Of a stretch of 64,000 nt of DNA, positions 1 through 11,252 are shown piece by piece (within the stretch, counting starts at the first letter, position 1; each line of letters starts with the position of its first letter). The stretch is from Rhizophagus clarus (Eukaryota > Glomeromycota > Glomeromycetes > Glomerales > Glomeraceae). The translations under genes were made by a program, and so were the position numbers. The stretch covers positions 434,001-498,000 of the forward strand of contig BLAL01000236.1 of assembly GCA_015698045.1 (NCBI GenBank), given 5' to 3'. Below the pieces are notes generated by a model that saw nothing but the letters and a program-made list of their open reading frames with translations, was not told the origin of the DNA and did not search any database.

Positions 1-167
1 GAAAGACCTCCAGTAGAGGAATTCGCGTGTTGAGTTGGCGTGATAAGCTCTGAGGGAGAGCTTCTAGCCGGGATAATAACTTGGGGTTTCCCGCTAGGAA
101 CAACCATTTCTGGTCGTTTGTCGTTCTTCTTCTGTTGTTGACGAGTGTTTGGGCGTTTTCCTGTCAT
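1..167 (-). CDS. Partial open frame leaving the left edge, N-terminus only
   Basis: An ATG at 167-165 on the minus strand opens a frame that stays open for about 55 codons to the window edge. The peptide is hydrophilic, rich in Lys, Arg, Gln, Pro and Ser, and starts MTGKRPNTRQQQKK. No domain is recognisable in so short a piece. The base composition is clearly GC-richer than the flanking DNA, as is common for transposon ORFs in this kind of genome, so a mobile-element protein is a reasonable guess. The rest lies outside the window. I do not recognise the family. Confidence 0.4.
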   Translation of the reverse strand, partial: MTGKRPNTRQQQKKNDKRPEMVVPSGKPQVIIPARSSPSELITPTQHANSSTGGL

Positions 168-574
168 TGTTTAGTTAACTTTATATGACGAGTATATGGA
201 TATATATTTTTGTAAAAATTGGCCTGGTGATCAGCGGGAAGAAATTTTTTTTTATACTGTATAGTATAATTAAAGTTTAGCAATTATTTCAAATAAAATT
301 ATAAAATATTTAAAATAAACAAAATTAAAGTAAAAGATATCGAAAGAAATCAGATTTAAACTAAATAAATTAAACAAAAAATTAAAGATAAAATGAATAA
401 TAAAATTTCAGAAGAAATAAACCAAAAAAAAATATATAAAAAAAAGAAAAATAAATTCTAAAAAAAAATGAACTGAATAAAAATAAGATATTTACTTACA
501 ATTATTTTAAAAACCTAATTCTGATTTTTCAATCTAAATCTAATTTAAATCTATTAATTTAAATAAATATAATT
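168..574. other. AT-rich spacer, no gene seen
   Basis: Extremely AT-rich DNA between the partial left-edge frame and the stop codon of the SPRY-TPR-kinase gene. It holds the presumed 3' untranslated region of that gene and nothing else I can support. Confidence 0.6.
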
Positions 575-1859
575 TTATAATTTGTCTAAATCATAATTTG
601 ACCAAGATTGAACTCCTTTTAATTCTAAAGAATAATCATTTTTTATAGTTTCTTTAGAATTGAATATTTTACTTCTATAAAATATTTGAGGATATTTTTG
701 GATTTCATTTGCTTTCAAATATTGTTCTGCTTTTTCAATTCCATAAAGTTTTGGATGTTGATAATATAATCTAATTTCTTCTTTTATATCATTAATTATT
801 GGTCTATCATCTGGATTTGAAGCCCAACACTTTTTTATCAATTTAATATAACTTTCTGGTATTTCCAAATCTTTTATTTTAGATCTAAAGTTATTATATT
901 TTACTTCTTTTGCTAGAGAATAATAATCATCATAATTGGCAAAAGGTTGATTTCCAGTTGCTATAAAATACATAATCATACCAAAACTATATATATCTGC
1001 TTTTGCAGTATATGTTTTTTTATCAAATAATAATTCAGGAGCCATATAAGGTACAACTCCATATTTTACATTAGATTTTTCATTTACTGCTTCACATAAA
1101 CTAAGATTTGTAATAAGTAAATTTTTTTGAATACTAAATAAAAGGTTTCCTGAATGAAAATCTTGATGAGTTAAATTACATTCATGTAGTTGTTCAAGTC
1201 CATTACTAATATCTAATAATGCTTTTATTCTATCTTTCTATATCATATTAGTTATATCATATTTATCAAGAGAGCCATAAGGAATATATTCCATTACCAT
1301 AATATAAGCTTTTGTTTCTGAATTTTGAGAAATTCCAAAACATCGAACAAAAAAAGTATTATCCTTTAATTTAGTGTATTGTTCAATCTAATAAATTATA
1401 TATAATAAATTTTTTAATATGATAAATAAATAATAAAAACAATATTTATTATTATAAATTAAAAAAATTTTAATAAATTAATAATAACTTACTTCATATA
1501 ATAAATTTTCGTTTTCAGGATAATTTAAACTTTTTAATGCTACTGAACAAAATGCATTTCTTTCCCATTCTTGATTAGTAATATTCTACTTGATGATTGG
1601 TCCATTATTCCAAATAGCAAAATATACAATTCCAAATCCTCCTTCACCAATTTTATTTTTTATTTTTAATTCATTATATGAAATCCATTCCAATACTATA
1701 TATGGACTATCTACTTCATTTTGAATTTTTTGAAAGAATTTTTTAACTTCATTATTAGCAGTTAATTTTTCAAAATCATTTTGTAAGTGCTTTGAATTAC
1801 ATGATTTACACCATTCATTATTTTCTATATAATAATTTTCATTACATTCTTCACATTTT

Positions 1860-4800
1860 CTAAATTAATTAAAATGATTTAATTAAATTATAAATTAATT
1901 AATTAGTATTATTTTAAATAATAATTAAATTACTTACTTTTCAATTTTTAATAATCATAATATTAAATTATAATTGATTAATAATTAATTTAAAAATACT
2001 TAAAAAAAATTATAAATTATATATTTACTTCCTAATAATTTAATTAATAATTAATAATAATTATTAATAAAAAAAAATTATTATAAAACTTTAATTTTAA
2101 AAAATATACTTAGGGAAGGGCCAGAAATTACGTCATTTGATTTTTGAGATTTTGAGACCCCCTCCTCCCCCTTATCATCACCTATTTTAGGAAATTTAAT
2201 ATATATTATTAGTTACTAAAAATGGTAGGTCATCTTGATCTGACCCCTCCTCCCCCCCTCAGGAAATTACATCATTTCTGGCCCTCCCCTTACTGACTAA
2301 TAATAATTTAAGTAAATTAATAATTAAAAAAAATTATTAATAAAATTATAATAAATTTTAAATTTAAAAAATAATATATACTTACTAACTAATAAATAAT
2401 TTAATATTAATAAATTATAATTAATTAATAAAATAAATATTATTATTATCATAAAATTAATATAATTTTAATTTAACTTACTATTCCCTATAATTCAATT
2501 ATTAATATTAATTAGTAATAAATTATTATAATATAAAATAATTTTAAATTATATACTTACAAACTTTAATTAAATTGTAATTAATTTAAAAAATAATATT
2601 AAAAATTATTATAATACTTTATAATTTTGAATTTAATTATAAAACTAATATATACTTACTCTCTAATAAATTAATAATTAATTAAAATAAATATTATTTA
2701 ATTATTATTAAAATGACTTTTAAAATAATATAAATATTAATACTTACTTTCTAAAATTAACAAAAAAATAAATAATTAAAATAATATTATTTATTAAAAT
2801 TTTAATTTTAAAAATAATATACTTACTTGCTTTTAAATTAAAATTAATAATAATAAATTAAAAAAAAAAAAAAAAAAAATAATAAATAATATTAATTAAT
2901 AAAATTATTTAAAATTTTAATTTTAAAGAAATTATACTTACTTTCTAATAAATTAAATACTTAATATTGAATTATTATATATTTGAATTTTAAAATAATT
3001 ATAAAATTATATACTTACAATCTTAATTAATTAATATTTAATTAAAAAAATAAGTATTATTTAACATTATTTATAAAATCTTAATTTAAAATTTTAAAAT
3101 AATATAACTATACTTACTTTCTAATAAATTTAAAAAATAAAATATTAATAAATAATAATTATTATTATAAAAAGTAAAATACTTACCTTCTAATAATTAT
3201 TTTATTGGTAATAAATAATAATTAAAAAATAATGTATAATTATTTAATAAATTAAAAATTTTAGGTTAAGAATAATATATACTTACAAACTAATAATTTA
3301 ATTAAATCATAATTAATTAATATTTTATTAAAAATAAAAAATAAAAATTTTAATTATATAATTTATACTTACTTCCTAGCAATTTAATTTTAAAATTTAA
3401 ATTAATTAAAAATTAATTAAATTATAAAATTATTATAAAATTTTAATTATACTAACATTCTAATAATTTAATTAAAAATAAAGTATTTAATATAAACTAA
3501 AACTTCAATTTTAAAAATAATTATAAATTATATACTTACAAACTAATAATTTAATTGAGTTATAATTAATAATTTAATTAAATTATATATTTAATTAATA
3601 TTTAATTAAAAAATAAAAAAATAAAAAAATATTTACCGTCTAAATTATAATTAATTAATTAATATTATTTTAAAATATAAAAAATTATTATAAAATTATA
3701 TACTTACTTTCTAAAATTAAATATTAATAATTTAGTAATTAATTAGTTAAAATTTTAATTTTAAAATTATTATATATTATACTTACTTTCTAATAATTTG
3801 ATTAAAAATTATTTATTAAAATATATTAAAATTATAATTAATTATTAGTAATTAAAAAAACAATAAAATTTTGGATTTATACTAACCGGCTAGTAATTTA
3901 ATTAAATGAAATTTATATAATATTAATATAAAATCATTAAAAATTGATTTTTTAAAAATAATATACTTACTCACTAATAATTTAATTAAACTATAATTAA
4001 TTAGTAAATAAATAATATCTAATAAAATTTTTTAAAAATAAAATAAAATTATTTTAATTATATATTGTAAAACTATAATTTTGATAAATAATATACTTAC
4101 TTCCTATTAATTAAATAATTTTAATATTAATAAAATATAGAAAAACTTTAATTTTTAAATAATATACTTACCAACTAGTTATTATAATTAATTAAAAAAA
4201 TAAAAAATTAAATTATTATAAGATATTAATTAAAATAATAAAACCTATATACTTACAGACTGTTAAATTAATTAATTAAAAAAAAAAATATTATTATTTA
4301 ATAATAATTATTATAATATTTAATGATTATAATATTTTAATTTTAAAAAAAACTTACAGTCTAAAAATTAAATTATATATAATTAATTAATATTAATGAA
4401 TTATTATAAACTTTAATTTAAGAATATATACTTACCGACTAGTAATTTAATTAATTAATAATTAATTAAAAAAAATTCAATAATTGATTAAAAGAATTTA
4501 ATAATTAAAAATTATAAAACTTTAATTAATTACCGTCTATAATTAAATATTAATTAAAAAATAATAATGTATTAATGTAAAATATTAAAAATTCAATTTA
4601 AATTATTATATATTATAATACTTACATCCTATTTATTCAATTATTGATTAAATAAACCATTATTTAATAAAAATTATTATAAATATTGATTTTAAAAAAA
4701 TAATATACTCACCAGCTAACAATGAAATTGTAATTTTTTAGCAAATATTAAAAAATAAAATAGCATTTAATAACAACTTTTAATTAAAAATAATTAAATA

Positions 4801-5064
4801 CTTACTAGTAATTTATTTTGAATTATAAAATATAAATAATTGATTAAAAGCATTTAAAATTTTGATTTTAAAACAATTATATAACTATATACTTACTCTC
4901 TATAATTTAATTGAATTGTAATTGATTATTAATTGACTAAAAAATAAACTTTTGATTTAAATAACACTTACTTCATGGAAATTAAATATATTTTAATAAT
5001 TTAATAGATGTAATTGATTAAAAGTTATTCATTCAATAAATAATAAACTATATTATATACTTAC
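1860..5064 (-). repeat. Micro-exon array 1: about 30 exons of 3 nt (one of 6 nt) separated by ~70-100-nt introns
   Basis: On the minus strand a module AG|NNN|GTAAGT recurs, for example at 4897-4899 (AGA), 4713-4715 (CTG), 4626-4628 (GAT), 4436-4438 (TCG), 4172-4174 (TTG), 3971-3973 (TGA), 3787-3789 (AAA), 3373-3375 (GAA), 2827-2829 (CAA) and 2294-2296 (TCA). One module at 2482-2487 has six bases. Three modules lack a usable acceptor (near 4971, 4805 and 1937) and look dead. The flanking exons fix phase 2, and in that phase about 32 junction codons contain no stop. Phase 0 has TGA and phase 1 has TAA. The peptide would be Lys/Arg/Leu-rich and helical, leading into the CEECNE segment. The introns have diverged much more than in the second array, so this one is older or less homogenised. 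That these are real exons is inference from splice-site pattern and phase. Confidence 0.7.
2113..2289. mobile_element. 177-bp MITE with TTA target duplication, inside a micro-exon donor site
   Basis: The ends form imperfect terminal inverted repeats (GGGAAGGGCCAGAAAT on the left, GGGGAGGGCCAGAAAT read from the right). TTA is duplicated on both sides (2110-2112 and 2290-2292). Removing the element and one TTA rebuilds a standard micro-exon unit (ACTTAC-TGA-CTAATAATTT on the plus strand), which proves the borders. The interior is GC-richer with C/T-rich runs and has no coding capacity. A 3-bp TTA duplication fits PIF/Harbinger-type mobilisation, but the family is not settled. Confidence 0.85.
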
Positions 5065-6814
5065 TCTCTATTAATTTCTTCAAGTGTATTTAGTATCCAT
5101 GAATTATTTGCATCAATTTCTATTAATTTTTTAAATCCAAAAGTGATTTTTTATATTTTCCAATCATATGATAAGTTTCTGCTCGATATTTTAGTGCAAA
5201 TGCATTATTTGGTTCAGAATCTAATAACATTGTCAAATATAAAAGTGCTTGTTCATAATCGCCTATAATAAAATAAAATTTTTCTAAAAATCTTAATATA
5301 TTTTGCTCAGTTACTAATAATTTCAAACCCCTTAATAATTCATCATCACACAGATTGAGACTTGAATTAAGAACTTCAACCCATTTTTCCTTTAAAAATC
5401 CATCAATATCATGATTATTTATTGCTATTTATAAAAAGTAATATTAAATAAAGATACTTAATGAAAATTAAATAAAACCAAAAATAAAAATACCTTCATA
5501 TTTAAACTTTTTATGGCCAAAGTTTACTTCTACAGATCCACCCTGTGACTTAAATTCAATACAAGGATACAATAAGTTGCCTTCCAAATCTTGGAATGCA
5601 ATCCCTTAAAATATGTTGTAAAATATCAATTTTCTGTCAACTTATCTTAAAACAATTATTATTGTTATTAAAATAATAATTACTTAAATGCACTTCATTC
5701 AAAGTATAGAATACTGTATTATTTCTAAAGTTTAAACAACATCCAATGGTATCACTAGTTGTAAATAATGGCCCATATGGTTTACCCTTTCCTAAGTGAT
5801 GAAAAGACCTTCCATCATCACCATAATAACCCCATGAGTTATCTTCCCAACCTATATATATCGATATTATGATAATGAATAATTTAGCCATTTTATAAAT
5901 TAATAGTTAATAAATAAAAGTCAAAATTACCAGGCATTTTATTTAGGTTAACTGTCTTTTCACAAAATCCAATTCCTATAATTCTTTTGAAAAGATAGAA
6001 CATAAGCAAATCTTAAAACACTGGTTTTAACTATGATACAGAAAAATTATACAGGTTTACAAGTAATAACATACCCATTTTCTCCTCCATTTAAAATCTC
6101 AACTTCAAAATAAAACAATTTGCATTGTGGAGAAATCAGATGATTTACTCGAATTGTAGCACAATATTCGTCACTTTTTTCTTTACATTTGAAAAGAATT
6201 ATGGTTAGCATATATAGTACCCTTTGTTAGATTATTGTGTATCTGCGATCTTAAAACATCACATAATTGAATCAATCTATCTACCCATATGAATTTTGCA
6301 AGTATATATCTTATACACAAAATTCAAAGCAAAATTTATGAATTACATGAAATTACCTGTATAGTTCACTCTAAGTCCATCCGAGTTTATGATTAAAGAA
6401 CCAAATTTATCATCAACATTCCATGCTGTTGGTGAGTCCATATTGTCATATGAATCTTAAAATTACTAATTGTTTATTATAAGATGAGACAAAGAATTTA
6501 AATTAGACGAGAGCTGGTCATGTTTGTTTAATGGTGTACAAGAAATTGTACTACCTAAGCCACCAAAATTCGTGAACTCAGTTATACTTACGTTTATTAT
6601 ATAACATTTTAATATTGTATGGAACAAGTAATTTGTATTTTACCAAAAACTTTTATTAAATTTAATAAAAAAATTATAAGATCATTCTGAATAAATCTAG
6701 TTCCCAATTCTTTAAATAATATACTATAATAAATGCATTTTAGCATCATATACTGTAAAAAAATATTTTAATATTAATAAAACTTTAGTTATTCATCCAT
6801 TAAAAGAATCATTT

Positions 6815-9131
6815 TTAAGGTTTTATAAATTCTATTTTCTTTTCTTCTAATAATTCAATTGCACCAGTATGATTTTGTAAAGCAGTCAATTTTAAATAAT
6901 TAATTCCTTTTTTCTCATCATCTAAATTTAATTTCTTATTTAAATAAGCTTTCCCAATATTAAATTGAGCGATTTCATTTCCACCATCAGCTGACATAAT
7001 TAAATATTTAATAAATTCTTCATGTTCCTCATCTTTATTTAATTTATTTTGTAGAGTAAATGCATATCGAAGTTGTGCATCAGGAAGACCTTTATCAGCC
7101 GTCTCTTTAAATAATCTAGCAGATTCTTCAATATTTTTTTTTGATATATATACCGTTCATTAAGTAATAACCCTTCCAATATTTTGCATAAAGGTTTTCA
7201 TTTTCTGAATGATACTTAAAGCATTTTTAAGCTTCTTCATATTTCTCGCTATTATGTGCCTTTATACCTTCATCAAATGATATCGCTGTTTCTATCTCAA
7301 GATCAAATACTAAATCTTTACAATCGGGTAAAATATCCACATCGCTGATTTCTGATTTAGCTGATCCGTCCAAGTCTAAAGTTTTTTGTGGAAGTAAAGA
7401 TAATTCTTGCACATTTTTATATTTGGATTGTAATCGTCCAAGTTCATTAAATAGGTTTATAAGCAAAATTCTATCTTTGGAATTTTGTTGCCATGCTTTA
7501 CAATTTACAAAATAAAAGAATTAATAATTATTATATAAAAACAAACATTTTAGTAATGTATAAACGTATAATTACCTTCTTTTATAACTTTTTCTAATAG
7601 TTTTTGAATTTCTAATTCTCGTTCATTAACAACGTGTCCAAATATAATTTTTTCTCTCTTACCCCCTTTTACATAATTTTCCACTTCCATAGGTTCCAAT
7701 TCTTGATACGGAACTTTTTCAAAAGTTAATTCCCAAAGTAACATTCCAAAGCTATATAAAAAAGATAAATTAGAAAAATATATGCATATTTATTTATTTA
7801 TTTTAATCTGCCTGAAAATCTCGCATTTAGCATCATATCGGACGTCCTTATTAAACATTTTTTTGGGAGCTAACCAATGAACTATTTTCACTAAATCATC
7901 AAATAAAATAGTTCCGGCTTTTGTTGTACAGGCATATTTAAAATTGGCAAGTTTTGGGACATACCGCTCTGTTAACATAACATTTTCACATCGTATATCG
8001 TGATGATAAATTTGTACAGATTGTAAGAAAACAATGGCTCGACATATATCAGTTGCAATATGCAATTTTCTAGTCCAAGAAATATCATAGTTTTCATAAG
8101 TCTCCTTCAAATTTTCATAATAAGCCCATTCTTCTATCATATATTGTTTGCCATCATAATTTGATAATCCGTAGAATTTAATAATATTTGCACATTTGGA
8201 CAATTTAGATAAAATGGTAAGTTGTCTTGGTTTACTCTCATATTCTTCATCTTTTTTATTTAATTCAAAACGTTTACATGCAACATCTTCGCAATTTTTA
8301 TATAATCTTCTAAAAACCTGTTTATTACTACCACGATAATCACTATCTTCTTTGTGAGGAGGATCAGTTAATTCTCTTTGGTCTATCTCTTTAGGTTTTG
8401 TTGATCGCACTTTTTCACTTTTTATATATCTTATTTCCTCAATAAACGTTTTGATACTACAATCAATAGTTGTTTGAATAAACTAAAAGATGAAAAAATT
8501 CAAATACTATTAATAAACTGTATAATTATTTTCATAAATTTAAACTAATCTTTTTCATTTCAGTGAATTCATTCATTAAACATTCATTGTCATATCTTCT
8601 TTGCTCTTCATTTGTGACATCCATAGTAAATTTCAAATCATTCATAGCTTTGTCATAATCTTTTGCGATCTGTTCAAATCTATCTTTAATTGAATAACTT
8701 TTAAGATACTTTTGAAAACCACGAATAGATGATATTTCTTCACTAAAGATACTAATTTCTTTTAAAACATACACGAAACGATTAAATGCATCATACCATT
8801 CTTGGGTTTTAAAATCTTTTTCATATAGTTTTTTACGTTGTTGTAAAGTATTGATGGCATATTCTACCAATTTTGCTCTACTATATAGAAGACCGATAAT
8901 TTTTTTATTAAATTCAGCTTGTTTATAGATGTCTATAATTTTAATAATAAGCGCAGTTGCTACTTCTATCAAGGAAATAAAAGGTGTAATTGCACTAACT
9001 ATGTTACCGATTAATTGATATGATCCTTTTGCTATGTTTAATTTTTTGATTTCTACCACAGTATTTGTTACTTCAATTGCTTCTGATAATACTTTTGGCG
9101 CAGCAACAATGACTTTTTGTTTATCTGACAT
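6815..9131 (-). pseudogene. MLKL-like gene: helical N-domain, pseudokinase, Sel1 repeats; damaged
   Basis: Read exons: 9131-8550, 8483-7812, 7751-7576, 7495-6815. The start MSDKQK was chosen because the conserved helical domain begins there; an upstream in-frame Met at 9191 adds only a poor extension. Residues 1-190 are all-helical with a hydrophobic segment (SAITPFISLIEVATALIIKII), like the four-helix N-domain of MLKL or HeLo-type proteins. The kinase part keeps the VAIK-like Lys (VACKRF), HHDIRCEN and WLAPKK, but DFG is replaced by LANF, so it is a pseudokinase. The C-terminus has Sel1 repeats (AQFNIGKAYL). The third intron boundary uses a GC donor (7811-7810), restoring EIF-S-FGMLLWEL. Lesions: the first donor reads AT instead of GT at 8549-8548, TAA at 7230-7228 where a Trp is usual, and an A9 run at 7134-7142 that shifts frame. 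Either a dying gene or one relying on RNA-level correction. Confidence 0.72.
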
Positions 9132-9597
9132 TTTTTTTAAAAAAAAATATAAATTAAAAAAGTATTCATTTAAATATTGAACACGACACAATAAAAAAGT
9201 TGTGAACTTGTGATGCTTGCATGTTTATAATTAGCGTACAAAATCTATTCAAATTTTGCCAGATTTTCCGAAAGGTTTTTGGAAAAATTTGTTTTCAGAC
9301 GTGTTACTGCAAATTTTGGTATTTGTTTTGTACGCTGTTTATAATACTCCATTTTAATAACTATATACTGTATGGTCTATGCTGTGTAATACAAAATGCT
9401 CAGACTCAATAAACGGTTAATTTTTTTTCTCCAGATTTGCACAAAGTTTAAGGCCACATATCAGCTGATCTGTATTAGATATTTCCTCATCAACCATCAC
9501 ATATTCACATGCAATTCTGCAAATCAGCAGATATACATCATTATTTTTATTATAGGATGTAGTTGATATTTTTGCAACTTCTTTCTATCATAAAATA
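9132..9597. other. Divergent intergenic region
   Basis: About 470 bp between the divergently read MLKL-like gene (minus) and the Crinkler-AAA gene (plus). It should hold both promoters, but no specific element can be named. Short open frames here have no family features and look fortuitous. Confidence 0.4.
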
Positions 9598-11252
9598 ATG
9601 CCTTATAAAATTTGGGTTAAATATGGAGATGGCCAATCAGTTAAAATCATTTTTAACGAGGGAGATGTGGATGATTTGAAAAAATCAATCAAGAATGAAT
9701 TACCAGAACAGTTTAAAAATATTAGTATAAGCCAAATTACACTCCGTAAGCAAGGAGAAGAGGTTGACTTAGACCCCGAACTTAAAGTGGATGAAAGATT
9801 TGTAAACAATTCAAAAACACCAGTTCAAATTTTTGTAAAATCACATGGTACATATCTTTTTTTTCCATGGTCTTTATGTATTCAGCCCTATTTTGCTTTT
9901 CTTCATTTTTATTTTTTTTCAATTTCATAAACCATAATATTTCAAAGACATTTCAGTTGATGACAAAGTTCATAAGGAAGACTGAAGGTGGCCTTGCTAT
10001 GAAGAGAAAGTGGATGAGCGTTGGGGAGGAAAAGTACGCAACCCGATGTTTAACACCCAAAAACAAGGCTTCGATCCTTTCTTTAAGGTTGTTTACTTTG
10101 TTTACAAAAAGCTTTTCAAAACATATCTTGAACTTAGTTCCCAGCCATTGATCGAATATCTGCAAGATGTCTTTTGTGATGCTAGCAACAATAACATTTT
10201 CAATGAAATACCTAGTGTCAAAGCTCAAGATTTGTTTCATGTTATGCCTGTATTAGAAAAAAAACACGATGAAGGTATATGATCTCATCCATAGTCATAT
10301 TGATCAATTAAAATAAACTGACTGAAATTTAACCCTCAGAAAAGACATCTGATCTGAAGAATCACCTAAAACACTTGATCCGATTTCTTAAACATGAATA
10401 TGATCAAACAATTGAAATTCGTAAAAAGTATTGTGCAAACTAAGTAGTTTCATTTAAAATGTTATGGGCATTTTATACTGCTGGTTTGGAAGTATATTAG
10501 TAAGTGTATTTCTTTTTCTTATAATTTCAAATTCTAAGACAAAAGATTTTTTATTTTCTACAAATCATCATTTATTTACTTATAAATTTACTGGAAAATT
10601 GCCTATAGTCGTTGTAACATGTCCGATCAGCAAATTGGTGGCACCATTTCTTCAGCAAAAGTAAAAGTTGAAAGAAGTAATAAAAAAGAGGTGTTGATAT
10701 TTCAAATAAAAATCAAAGTAGTTGACTATGATGGACATGGATTCAAATATTGTTCTGTAACACGCAATATTGAAGAATTTGAGGGGGATAGAAACTTCTT
10801 TGATTTGCCTGTTGTTTCATTGGATTATGCTGAAAAAAGCAATTACCTTAAGGGACTCATTAACGAAAATGGAAAGCTATTTTTTGATCTTGCTAAGGGA
10901 ACTCACTATAAGAGTTATGAGGGCTCATTAATACGCTGGAAGCAAGTGGGTGGTTGTTTGGTAGTGGAAACGATAAAAGCCAATGGACGTGTTATGATTA
11001 ATCAACAACCATGAATCCTGACTATCCAATGTACAATGCTAGTCCACCAAATAAGTGTGATATTGAATTGCTTGGAGAAAATGGTTATCTTAAGAAAAAT
11101 GATGAATATTTTGCACCTGCATTAGTATATGGATTCAGTTTTGCATTGAAGGTATGGGGTCAATTTAATGTCTCGAATGTCAAAGAAATTATTTTTAGCA
11201 TAGATGCTTTCAATGATTTGGTGATGATTCCAGAGAAAAAAGATATACTTAA

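Larger units (their letters stand above)
575..6607 (-). pseudogene. SPRY-TPR-protein kinase gene with a micro-exon array; interrupted
   Basis: Read exons: 6607-6592, 6455-6357, 6180-6075, 5983-5931, 5851-5684, 5604-5494, 5424-5065, about 30 micro-exons, 1859-1493, 1387-575. Exons 2-6 spell a SPRY (B30.2) domain, including [22 protein letters not shown] and [14 protein letters not shown]. Exon 7 is a TPR region (GDYEQALLYLTMLL, GKYKKSLLDL). The kinase exons begin with a paired-Cys segment (CEECNE, WCKSCN), then a Gly-loop IGEGGFGIVY, VALKSL, catalytic HQDFHSGN and APELL. The usual DFG is replaced by ITNLS, so activity is doubtful. SPRY plus kinase suggests a sensor-kinase, which is inference. 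Lesions: one base missing in the A6 run at 5127-5132, and TAG at 1586-1588 and 1238-1240 where a Trp is expected. The A-run could be a sequencing error. The splice phases still agree (phase 2 out of the TPR exon, phase 2 into the kinase exon), so the damage may be recent. Confidence 0.75.

Noticed and set aside
1860..5064. Recursive (ratchet) splice sites instead of exons
   Set aside because: Ratchet sites have AG directly followed by GT. Here three bases, or six in one case, separate them and keep the frame. Not fully excluded; kept as an alternative in the findings.
9867..10151. Plus-strand frame starting MVFMYSALF as a secreted protein
   Set aside because: It reads through the intron between header and ATPase exons and is out of frame with both.
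9953..10240. Minus-strand open frame of 95 codons
   Set aside because: It is the antisense shadow of the AAA ATPase exon, with no motif of its own.
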